Part shown: in pieces, positions 1 through 7,574 of the stretch
Numbering within the stretch: position 1 is the first letter of the stretch
Layout of the letters: each line of letters starts with the position of its first letter
Source of the DNA: Acanthamoeba castellanii str. Neff
Lineage: Eukaryota; Discosea; Longamoebia; Acanthamoebidae
DNA: 13,009 bases
Assembly (NCBI RefSeq): GCF_000313135.1
Contig: NW_004457380.1
Coordinates: 85,599 to 98,607, forward strand
Reading direction: 5' to 3'
Program-made: the position numbers and the translations under genes
The notes under the pieces: generated by a model
The model's database searches: none
Told to the model about the DNA's origin: nothing
What the model saw: the letters and a program-made list of their open reading frames with translations, nothing else

Positions 1-1
1 G

Positions 2-861
2 GAGCGCGAGTGCTGGCAAATCCACGTCGATATCGTCCGCCTCCTGCAGCAGGAAAGCTTCGACGCCAACGACCTCGAGAAGCTCGAGAAGCTGACCAAG
101 AGATGGAAACATCTCATGGTCAAGTTCTACGGCGGCGTTGCCGAGCGGCAGCGAGCGACGAGCTCGAAGAAGACGCGGTCGAAGAAGCGGTCGAAGAAGC
201 GGTCGCGGACGGCCGAGACGGCGGCCAGCGACACGACGACGAGTGGAGAGAAGCCACTCAGCTTCAAATTTCTGAACTTCGAGGTCGTGCAACACTGGCC
301 GGAGTTGATTTGCTTCCTTGGGCCCCCATGGGTGCAGGACACGTGCCTGTGGGAGCAGCGGCACCTCGCGGCGAAGATGACCGCGCATAGGACGAACCAG
401 ATCAACACCGAACGTGCAATTCTTGTGAAGGTACGGCTTTGTTGCATGTTTTTTACGTTTGCTAACCTCTGGTTTTGTTGTTAAGACGCACCAAAAGGAC
501 GCTGTCATTCGCCACTGAGCATACGCTGGGCTGCCCCGCGTGAGCTCTGTGGATGGGTCCTGGAAGGAACCCTACATGCTCAGTGTTTGTGGCACAACAA
601 CCAGCATCACGAGGGACCGCAGGCGCAACCTCTTCGACGCAGTCAGCTGTGAGCTGGGTGAGGGCGTCCAGATAGTGGATGACATCACCTCGCACAAGTC
701 GGCCCACTACTATGGCCACTTCCTGCGACCAGGCGATGGGATCGCCTTGCGTGTTCCCAAAGACTATCCAAATGTACGATAGTGTGCTAGTGTTGTGTTT
801 TGCTTCTCATTACTAATTCTTTATTTAATTGTAGATACGGTTCATCATCGACAACTCATGA
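2..861 (+). pseudogene. Degenerate transposon-type protein, 3' part
   Basis: The gene enters from outside the window. Exon 1 (2-430) encodes a charged helix, then a basic linker rich in SKK/RSKK (a plausible nuclear-localisation stretch, with a 12-bp tandem repeat near 178-205), then a block around H-W-P...F-L-G-P-P...E-Q-R-H...R-T-N...T-H-Q. That spacing resembles the 'lHyp..I..fGPp...FE.KH..K...n..N...la..Hq' block of transposon-encoded proteins; this is a recalled similarity, not a search result. Intron 1 is 431-485 (GTACGG, GCTAAC branch-like site, TTAAG). Exon 2 (486-773) has an in-frame TGA at 516-518, after which the same frame stays open to a conserved-looking block (GEGVQIVDD...YYGHFLRPGDG). 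Intron 2 is 774-834 (TTACTAAT branch-like site, TGTAG). A last exon (835-861) encodes IRFIIDNS and a stop. The internal stop argues for a decaying element copy; a sequencing error is the alternative. Confidence 0.5.
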
Positions 862-1667
862 CACGCCATCCTTGATGAGTCTGAGACGCAGTGTGTTGTG
901 ATCGGAAGGATATCTCGTCTGCTTCGCATTGCCTGCGACAACGTGGTGAAGGCGTGGGTTGAGCTTGAGCTTGGCGATCTGCGCGGCGTCAGTGATGGCT
1001 TTCTTGAGTTCCGGCTCAGCCAGCGATGGTTCTACCTTCCCTTTGGGTGGAATGGATGGACCGTCGCCAAGCGCGTCCACCTCATGCAACAACATGCGGG
1101 CTTGCTCTATAACCATCGCATTAGGTGGCACCTGGGCGACAGGTGGGCCACACCGGCGAGCGGCGCACGACCAGTGGCGTGGAGCACGACCAGCGCGATC
1201 GGCGGCGCGGAGCACGACCAGCACGACGACTAGCGCCACCAGCACGACGACCAGCGGCGCGGAGCACGACCAGCGCGACCAGCGGCGCGGAGCACAACCA
1301 GCACGACGACTAGCAAGGTGGACAGGAGGTGGACAGGAGGTGGACAGGAGGTGGACAGGTGAAGATGGAATTGTCCACCTTTTTCAATACAACCATTCGA
1401 CCTACTCAAGGTGGAAAAAGGTGACCTCAATGTGCTGGCTTTTGGTGGTTTTTCCCGTCTTGTGAAAGGTGGAAAACAGCTATCTTTTTCCCACCTACCG
1501 TCCCGGCAGTGATGTGTTGGCTTGGGACGGTGCAGAGTCGCTGGAGCTGATCAAGTCCGCGCCCATTAGTACGTCGTCTCGCTGCCTCTAGTGCAGTGGT
1601 ATATTCCCGCACTTACTTCCACTGGTTTCCCCCCAGCCGAGAAAGACCAAAAGAAGTGTCTCTTCAT
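856..1667 (-). CDS. Small three-exon gene, unknown function
   Basis: I do not recognise this protein. The model is exon 1 1667-1617 (starting MKRHFFWSFSAGG), exon 2 1546-1499 and exon 3 1131-856, all phase 0, giving 124 residues. Intron 1 (1616-1547) has a textbook GTAAGT donor, a TACTAAT branch-like site and a TCAG acceptor. Intron 2 (1498-1132) starts GTAGGT, ends CCCAG and holds minisatellites. Exon 3 is the best-supported part: an open, mixed helical sequence (MVIEQARMLLHEVDALG...LKKAITDAAQIAKLKLNPRL) ending LRLRLIKDGVS. An upstream acceptor-like CACAG precedes 1706, so further 5' exons are possible and the Met at 1667 may be internal. The gene converges on the transposon-like gene, and their stops overlap. 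It might be a second protein of the same element. Exon 3 is fairly likely to be real; the full model is less certain. Confidence 0.45.
1157..1314. repeat. GC-rich minisatellite, units around GGCGCGGAGCACGACCAGC
   Basis: Imperfect tandem array built from the module GGCGCGGAGCACGACCAGC and shorter spacers such as CACGACGACTAGC. At least four recognisable copies with small substitutions and indels are present. It lies inside the proposed second intron of the small minus-strand gene. The apparent ORFs across it on both strands are products of the repeat. Confidence 0.75.
1317..1360. repeat. 11-bp tandem repeat GGTGGACAGGA, four units
   Basis: Units begin at 1317, 1328, 1339 and 1350; the first three are identical and the fourth ends in T. 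It follows the GC-rich minisatellite directly. Further GGTGG/CCACC words occur on both strands from 1375 to 1499, including a perfect 10-bp inverted pair (CACCTTTTTC at 1376-1385 and GAAAAAGGTG at 1414-1423). Confidence 0.85.
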
Positions 1668-1820
1668 GTAGCAGACGACAGCACTTCCGCCGCATGCAGC
1701 CAACTTCTGTGCTCATTTCTCGTCGACATTCCTCGAATGGCTTTGATTTGTGGTCATTGGCTGGTGGTGACAAACAACATCTTGTGTCTTGAACGAGCAC
1801 AACATAACTAAGACAAGACG
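1668..1820. promoter_or_regulatory. Short divergent intergenic region
   Basis: About 150 bp separate the proposed start of the small minus-strand gene from the ATG of the Rab-GRDP gene, so any promoter elements for both must lie here or inside 5' exons. I see no convincing TATA box. The ATG at 1821 has a reasonable start context (GACG before, G at +4). Confidence 0.3.
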
Positions 1821-4545
1821 ATGGAGGGCACTGCACCGTCATGCGCCAGGCCACCCCGCCGCTTCAAGGTGGTCCTGCTGGGCAATCTGGGGTACCGTCC
1901 TGCAACTCTGGGGGTTGCGGTTGGGTTGTTACAGGGGGAAAGCTCTGATTATGTTTAGAGTGGGCAAGTCGTGTCTGGTGGAGCGGGCAGACAAGGGCTA
2001 CGTGCGGCATCATGGCAACCCGACCATCAACGCCTCGTTTCTAGTCAAGACGGTGACCCTTTCCTCTGGCGAGCGCGTCCAGCTGGAGATATGGGACACC
2101 GGTGCTCATTACCCCCACTCTGCCCTGGCAGCTCGACGTTCGTGTGTGTGGCTGCAGCTCCTCGCCATTGCCGCACCAGCGCGCACACGGCACTCACCTC
2201 ACACATACGACCGCACTCTCTACACGTGTGCAGCGGGACAGGAAAAGTACAAATCCCTCTCGAGGCTCTACTATAGGGGCGCCCGGGGCTGCCTGCTGGT
2301 CTATGACGTGTCCAATCGCCAGTCCTTTGCCGAGTACCAACTCCACCTTCACCGCCACACTCGTGTGCGTGGGTGAAGATGTAAAAAGGATCGTGAGACT
2401 GAAAGCTGTGTCTTGTGGCTCGTGCGACGGTGGGACAGTCTCGAGCAGTGGTTGGGAGACTTTAGGAGCGTGATCGACCCTTCGTGCATCCCGTTCATCC
2501 GAGTTGTGGCTGCCAAGTGCGACCTGGCCGCCAACGCCCAACAGGTGTGTGTTGCTTCTTACTTTGTTGCGATCCCGAAGTACTAATCATGCACCAATGC
2601 TACCGCAGGTTTCCGTCACAGAAGCCGAAGCGTGGTGTGCTCAGAACGTACATCACACCCGCTTCCGTTCATCATAAGACACGAAGTGGCCCATTCTCAT
2701 ATTCAAACCGGTATGATGGGCGCGCACATTTTTAGGTGCAGCACTGGCGCACGAGCGCAATGACAGGTGAAGGTGTCGACGCCCTGTTCAACAGGCTGGC
2801 GGAGGACCTCGCCTCTCAGCCAGAGCCGGAGACCTTTAGCCGGGTGTGCATTGTCCCGTACTCCCAGTACGTGAATCGGCCCTCACACCCGAGCTTCTTT
2901 CTTTCTTTATCTCTTTCTTGTTCGTCGCCCTCAACCCTCTGCCGCCCGGCGTGCAGCGAGAAAAACGCGTGTTGCTGCTCGATCATGGCGCCGCCACCAC
3001 CGAACGTGGTCTCGCGCCTCTTCGCCAGCCTGCCCGATCAGTACGCGGCCCCACTCTTTCCCTCACACCGGCAGCTTTGGATGTTGCGAGTGCGGGGGAC
3101 TGACTGGGTTCTCCTTAAAAATAGGGGCGTTCCGCAGAGGCGCGGCAACGACGTAATCGCGGGCTCAGTCCCCATGATGAGCAAGCAACGGGGAACAACT
3201 CGTCTGGTAGACTACCAAACCAAACTATTGAGCTCGCGCAATTGAGCTCGCGCTATGCAATTCACTATCAACGTGTGATTGACGAACTCGCTTTCTCCCC
3301 CAAACAGAGCATCGACGGGGTGGAGCGCACGGTCGGCGTTGATCTCATTGCGGCGGCCAAATCCTACCTTCGATTCCTGGTAAAGAACCGCCCACCGCCC
3401 TCCGCTGAGTTATTGTTATTGAAAGGCTTCTTTGTCAGGACATGATCGAGCAGCAGCACGCGGATCTGCTGACCAAGGATTCAGCTTCGCTGGCCTGCGC
3501 CTTCCCTCGATACGCCAAGGTGCCCTCCCCACCACAAACACACGACACACACACACGACACACACACATACACACACACACGACACACAGCAAAGAATTG
3601 AGATTGATTTGTGTTGGCGGTCTGCAGTTCCTGAGGCTGGCAGCCCTCTATCCTGATCGTCGGCTGTACGCGCCGCCGGACATTGAGCTCCTGTGGAAGA
3701 CCCACCTCATTCGTCCAGCCCAGTACCGCCAGGTTTGCCGTCTCTCCGCGGACATGCGCTTGTCGATACCTCCAAAGGCTTCAACGCTCACGTTGGCTGC
3801 GCATTCATGTACTGGCGCAGGAAATGGAACTCCTGTTCGGACATGTGGTGGACCACTCGGAGCTTATTGACGAGCCAATCGGCAGCGGTGGCGCGCCCGC
3901 CTCACTGTTGGCCGAGACCGAGCGCCTGTGGACACGCCACTACGGCGAAACCGGCCCCTACGCGACTGTCGGTCAGACTACCCAGACCGATCCGGCCCAG
4001 CACGCTGACGGCGTGGCTGTGAGGCTGCCCTGTGGGCGAGAAGCTCCGTCGTGGCAGGCCGTGGTGGCGAAGATATCAGTACAGGCAAGCGACGTGGAGA
4101 AGGACGCGCGGTGGTTGCCCTCCCTCCGCGCCTTCGTTGCCAAGAACGTACGTTCGCATCAGCCTGCGCACACAACACCGCGGTTGACGCCTTTGCTGCG
4201 GACACGCAGACGACGGAGGAGTTATGCGAGGACGAGTGCGCGCTGCGTCAATGGGTGGAAGGCTACGCCCGCTTCCTCGCCGATTGCAAGCACGCGTTGG
4301 GGGATCTCCAGCCACAGCAGGATCACCACGAGGGACCCACCTACGAGATCGACCTCGTGTGGTACAAGCGTTCACCTCCAGTGATCCCGATGGATCGGCT
4401 TGGACTGATTGTGACTAATGTGTGCTGTGTTTGCGCCAGGCATGCGCACATGATGCACCCGGTGGTGTACGGGCGCGACTGCCAGGTGTTGGGCATCAAC
4501 CTCAACCACTTGCCCTGGCCCACCAACAACAGGCCTTTGTTTTAG
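1821..4545 (+). CDS. Rab5-like GTPase fused to GRDP-like (DUF1399) protein
   Basis: Thirteen exons: 1821-1891, 1959-2101, 2234-2333, 2439-2544, 2609-2647, 2736-2866, 2957-~3040/3089, ~3308-3379, 3439-3519, 3628-3732, 3821-4147, 4210-4361, 4440-4545. This gives 521 residues (504 if the 3040|3310 junction is used). The Rab part shows G1 GNLGVGKS (21-28), switch I PTI-ASF, G3 WDTAGQE (69-75), YYRGA and VYDVSN, closest to the Rab5/21/22 group. G4 is A-K-C-D (130-133) instead of NKxD, and G5 is TSAM instead of TSAK. At 202-207 sits CCCSIM, like a prenylated C-terminus but internal. The GRDP-like part follows: VDLIAAAKSYLRFL, PPDIELLWKTHL, an ETERLWTRHYGE block, then YEIDLVWHAHMMHP and a terminal LNHLPWP motif, the family's paired helical hallmarks. 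Rabs direct vesicle traffic on membranes; GRDP function is poorly known. The exon 7/8 junction is uncertain. Confidence 0.85.
2970..2990 (+). other. Internal prenylation-like motif and start context at the fusion point
   Basis: Codons 2970-2987 encode CCCSIM with no stop codon. The Met codon (2985-2987) is followed by GCG, giving ATGGCG, a strong start context. Read as the end of a free Rab, the protein would be 207 residues, a normal Rab length. This suggests a Rab stop codon and intergenic space were lost, or that an alternative transcript ends here. Confidence 0.6.
3227..3254. repeat. 14-bp tandem duplication in an intron
   Basis: ATTGAGCTCGCGCA (3227-3240) is followed directly by ATTGAGCTCGCGCT (3241-3254), within the long exon 7/8 intron of the Rab-GRDP gene. 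A small palindrome, GGTAGACTACC, lies just upstream near 3207-3217. Confidence 0.8.
3520..3627 (+). other. Intron with CA/ACACGAC microsatellite
   Basis: Intron between the codons for YAK and FLRL of the GRDP-like part. It starts GTGCCC and ends CTGCAG, and 3536-3590 is a run of CACACA/ACACGAC units. Splicing joins two frame-1 exons in phase 0. Similar CA/GT-rich runs lie in several introns of the minus-strand coiled-coil gene. Confidence 0.8.
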
Positions 4546-4602
4546 TTGCGGCACACAAAACTTGGGGGAAATGAAGGTGCTTGGGCCTTTGGATGATCCC
4601 AG

Positions 4603-4737
4603 TCAGTGCCTGAGCACAAAGGCACCCGTGCGCAGGGCGCGGCCGCCCAGCGGCAGCCGGGATGCGTTGTGCTGCGCCGCGCGGTAGGCCTCGTGAAACG
4701 GCTGGCTGTAGAGCGCCAGGTTGTACCGGTACGGCCA
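4603..4737 (-). pseudogene. Orphan C-terminal coding fragment, unrecognised
   Basis: About 44 codons read on the minus strand look like genuine protein (WPYRYNLALYSQPFHEAYRA onward, ending FVLRH and TGA at 4605-4603). Almost every third base is G or C, as in the real exons of this window. The open frame continues upstream only as the shadow of the plus-strand carboxylesterase fragment, so the coding part seems to be cut off near 4737. I cannot name the family. It may be the tail of a lost gene left after rearrangement, or chance. Confidence 0.35.
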
Positions 4738-5152
4738 ACGGCCCGTGCGCGCCCTGCACCACGTAGACGGCGAACCCACAGTCGTGTACAAGGGCATCCC
4801 CTTTGCCGAGCCGCTGGCGCCCTGCGCTAGAAGGCGCCCGTGCCTCTGGCCCGCACTTGGACCGCCCCGCTCGACGCCTCGGCCTATGGCCCGATGTGCC
4901 CGCAGGCGCCCGCGTCCTCGGACCCGCTGGTCATGGCCGAGGGCTGTCTGCGCGTCAACATGTGGGTGCCCGAGCCGCGCCATAAGCACGGCTGCGCCTT
5001 TGTATCGTGCGGGCCCGAAGCCTTTGGCGTGGGCAACTTTAGCGCGTTTGCCGTCACGCACCGCGTGGTCGGCCGCCAGCTACCGCGTGTCGGCCTTTGG
5101 CTTCTTTTCGTCGGCGCTCCTGGGCGAGTCGCAGCCCGAGACCAGGGAGTGA
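4738..5152 (+). pseudogene. Carboxylesterase (type B) 5' fragment, broken
   Basis: The order of motifs matches the N-terminal part of type-B carboxylesterases/cholinesterases: VDGEPTVVYKGIPFAEPL (frame 2), then KAPVPLA...WTAPLDASAYGPMCPQ and EGCLRVNMWVPEP (frame 1), then VGNFSAF, then YRVSAFGFFSSALLGE (frame 2 again). Going from frame 2 to frame 1 near 4815 and back near 5065 requires two frameshifts. A TAG at 4828-4830 sits where the family has Trp (LRW-KAP). The oxyanion-hole block HGGGF is replaced by a garbled stretch. The serine nucleophile, acid and histidine parts of the enzyme are absent. The fragment ends at GGGAGTGAGT, which looks like a preserved splice donor, so it probably came from genomic DNA with introns rather than from a retrocopy. 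It cannot encode an active enzyme. Confidence 0.75.
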
Positions 5153-5202
5153 GTTGCACGATGCTGGCCTACACGAGCTAGTGTGTTCTGGAGAGCGGGG
5201 AT

Positions 5203-5862
5203 TCATGACTGCACAGGTTTATGTTGTATGTACACGTGCTGGGACATGTATTCCTGCGCCACACGCGTGCACTCGGGATGCATGGTGCACGTAAACATGG
5301 CGATCTGTATGTCGCGTGGGAGGACCTTGATCATGTCATCGACCACTTCCTCGAAACCGCGGGACATCGTCTCGTCGGCCTCGTCCAACACCAGCATCCG
5401 GACCTGCTCCGGGTCCATGCCACCGCGTATGATGGCGTCTAACATGCGGCCAGGCGTGCTGACCACGACCTGAACGCTGGCCAACTCGCGCAGCATTTGC
5501 TTGTAGTTCCTGGCCTGTTGGACCCCTCCGACTATGAGCTGCGTCCTGATGTCCATGTGGGCACCCAGCGACCGGACGATGTGGTCGGTCCCCTGCGCCA
5601 GCTCGCGTGTTGGAAGGACCAGCAGGACCTGAACGGAGTCCTTGCCCTGCGCCGCTATTCGCTGGAGGATGCCCACCACCATGGCGATGGTCTTGCCTCG
5701 CCCCCCTCCGGCGTGGACCACCACGTCCTTCCCCTCCGCCAGCCGAGCAATGGCGCGCCGCTGGAGGAACGTAAGCTCGTGTTCTGGAACCCCATATGCT
5801 GCGATGCCTCTCTGCAGCTCCTCGCTCAGTTCCAAACCATCCTTTGCCTTCATGCCTTCCAT
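5203..5862 (-). pseudogene. eIF4A-like DEAD-box helicase fragment, first RecA domain only
   Basis: 219 codons from ATG 5862 to a TGA at 5205-5203. Visible motifs: Q-motif region TFLQRRAI (31-38, without the usual upstream PSxIQ form), motif I AGGGRGKT (51-58), Ia PTREL (84-88), Ib TPGR (136-139), DEAD (160-163) and RGF after it, matching eIF4A/FAL1-type proteins. Motif III is TCT (191-193) instead of SAT. The reading ends in the inter-domain linker (EYMSQHVYI), so the whole second RecA domain with motifs IV-VI is missing; the family is usually about 400 residues. A pyrimidine-rich tract and CAG acceptor (5886-5872) precede the first codons, so the piece is one exon plus the intron in front of it. 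ATP binding might survive, but helicase activity needs both domains. Confidence 0.75.
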
Positions 5863-5964
5863 CTGCCGAGGCTGAAAAAGAAAAAGTAGACCACAATAGA
5901 AAAGGAAATTAAGGCAGAAGACAAGAAAAATCATGAAATATTCCCAATATTCGAGGGACATGGG

Positions 5965-6160
5965 CGTGACCCATACGGCCAACGAAGCGTGGCCCTGGGT
6001 GCGAGCATTGGCCAAACACTTTTCACTATCCCACGGACAGGCTTTGGCGACGACCCACTCGAGGTCGTCCGTCGATCCCAAGGCGCGCCGCGCTCATACA
6101 GCCGGCGCAACGCAAGAGACTCGTCGGACCTGGCGGCGCCGCAAAAGGCCGATGAAGAAA
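5965..6160 (-). pseudogene. Ankyrin-repeat remnant (CPWD type)
   Basis: In one minus-strand frame: AFCGAARSDESLALRRLYERGAPWD (upstream part, about 6150-6073, positions given rather than repeated in full). In the next frame: STDDLEWVVAKACPWDSEK, then CLANARTQGHASLAVWV. These are the helix pair and the C/A-P-W-D loop of ankyrin repeats found in amoebae and their giant viruses. About a dozen residues of repeat are missing between GAPWD and DDLEWVV, with a frame change, so a deletion has occurred. The second frame runs open into the helicase fragment through AT-rich intron-like DNA, which I regard as accidental. Confidence 0.55.
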
Positions 6161-6259
6161 ACGGCGCCCATGGCCTACTGCATGGCGGGACGACCCGCCA
6201 TTCTTACAATACACGATGTCTCTTCGAGAGACTTCTTCTTCCACACATCAACTGCGTGA

Positions 6260-6560
6260 TACCTCAACACTCTTGGCGTGGATACCGAGCGCGGCTGCCC
6301 TTGCGATTCGCTGGCGACGCGGGCCGCGTGCATAGGGGGCAACATGAGAGTTCTGCGGTGGCTCGACGAGACCGCAAAAGCGACAGGAGCAACCTGATGC
6401 CGTGGGAAATAAGCCTACCGAGCCCGTCGGTGTGTCGAAAAGATAACGTGACTGTGCGCCCGCAGCTTAATAATTTGGTCGGCCTGCGCCACCTCATCGA
6501 ACACGCCGGCGCCCGATGGCACTCGCATCTGTGCGACGGCAAGCGGCCGCGAGCTTTGCG
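6260..6560 (+). pseudogene. Ankyrin-repeat remnant (CPWD type), opposite strand
   Basis: Frame 2 reads YLNTLGVDTERGCPCDSLAT, then RAACIGGNMRVLRWLDE, up to a TGA near 6394. Frame 1 continues with NLMPWE and then LNNLVGLRHLIEHAGARWHS, HLCDG. The GCP(W/C)D loop, the AAxxGG helix and the VLRWL helix are the same repeat type as the minus-strand remnant just upstream, but in opposite orientation. At least one frameshift separates the blocks, and no start or intact gene is visible. Confidence 0.5.
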
Positions 6561-7574
6561 ATGTGATTTGTCGGTGAGAAAGTGCGGACCGTACCCAAAA
6601 GTGTCGCAGCGGCGCGCCAGATTTCAAGGCCGATCGTCCTTCCACAACGCTCGGTCAGGCTGAAATGAAGGCAGACAAAACGCTTCTGGGCCAAGCACCT
6701 CGCTCAAAGCCCCGCTCGCAACCAACAAAGCACCAAAAAAACTAGGCGCTTGCCCTTCCACGCCTATTTGAACAGCAACGCATGGCGCTGGCCGCGCCAC
6801 GGCCCAGCGGCCCATCTCGGCCGCAGCCCAAACACACCTCGTGGCCTGCGCTCCCACGCCGGTTGCGCATGCGCCGGCCACGAGGTGCTTTGTGATCGAC
6901 GAGCCGTCAACGCCACACGGCCGGCATCATTCAGCGCAGCCAAACGGTGCAGCGCTCGGTGCGACATCGGCACGCCGCGCCCCGTGCTGGCACCGCCACC
7001 AACTGAACCCTGAAACCCACTACTACCCCCTCCTCTTCCACCCACTCAACACATCTCAACTCCACACAATGACCTGGCTGGGCAGGCCGTGCCACCTCAA
7101 TGGGCCTGAATGACGTAGAAAAGCAGTTCTGCGCCTAGCCGCACAAGGGTACGCGTTGAGAAAGAGTGTAAAAGAGCAAGCGTCCTGTTCATCATCAGTT
7201 GCGCAACCATCACGAATGGCACCACCACCATCGTTTCTTGCCCGCCGGCAAGCATGCGTGTGGCGTGCGTGTGCGGATCGATGCGGCTGAATAAACAGGT
7301 GGCGCAGTTTACCTGGTCAGGCAAAATGGCGGAAACAACTTGGAAGTGATGGACTTACCCAATGCCAGCGTAACCTGCGACAAACTGGTACAGGTGGTGT
7401 GGTTGGCCTGACACAATGCTCCGATCTCCCTGTGAATCAGAGTAACGGTGGAACCCCAAGGCCGGAGGTCGTAGTGTTAGAGGCCAATGGCGAGCGTGCA
7501 CACCATTAAATAAAAAAACAGCAACGTGTTGAAAATTCACAAAAACAAAACACTTTTTGTTCGTTTGGTTCTTT
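6561..7574. other. About 1 kb without a supportable gene
   Basis: Short ORFs occur on both strands but none shows a recognisable domain, splice pattern or consistent codon use. Base composition shifts from GC-rich to more AT-rich after about 7100. The part next to 7574 (7500-7574) is A/T-rich and is the likely 3' untranslated region of the minus-strand coiled-coil gene. I found no tRNA, rRNA or clear repeat here. Confidence 0.5.

Noticed and set aside
2871..3040. Alternative exon 7 frame (donor at 2871, reading REKRVLLLDHG)
   Set aside because: Also phase-consistent, but its third positions are less G/C-rich and its donor GTGAAT is weaker than GTACGT at 2867; kept only as a less likely model.
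3536..3590. Possible CRISPR-like array
   Set aside because: Simple CA/ACACGAC microsatellite in a eukaryotic intron, with no spacers.
5203..6081. One continuous ankyrin-helicase fusion protein
   Set aside because: The join runs through an AT-rich hydrophobic reading of a pyrimidine tract ending in a CAG acceptor, so it is intron-like DNA rather than a designed fusion.
5989..6663. 224-codon plus-strand ORF as an intact gene
   Set aside because: Only parts resemble ankyrin repeats, and these need frame changes; the rest has no protein character.
7097..7324. Minus-strand 75-codon ORF
   Set aside because: No recognisable motif, splice signals or codon bias; treated as intergenic.
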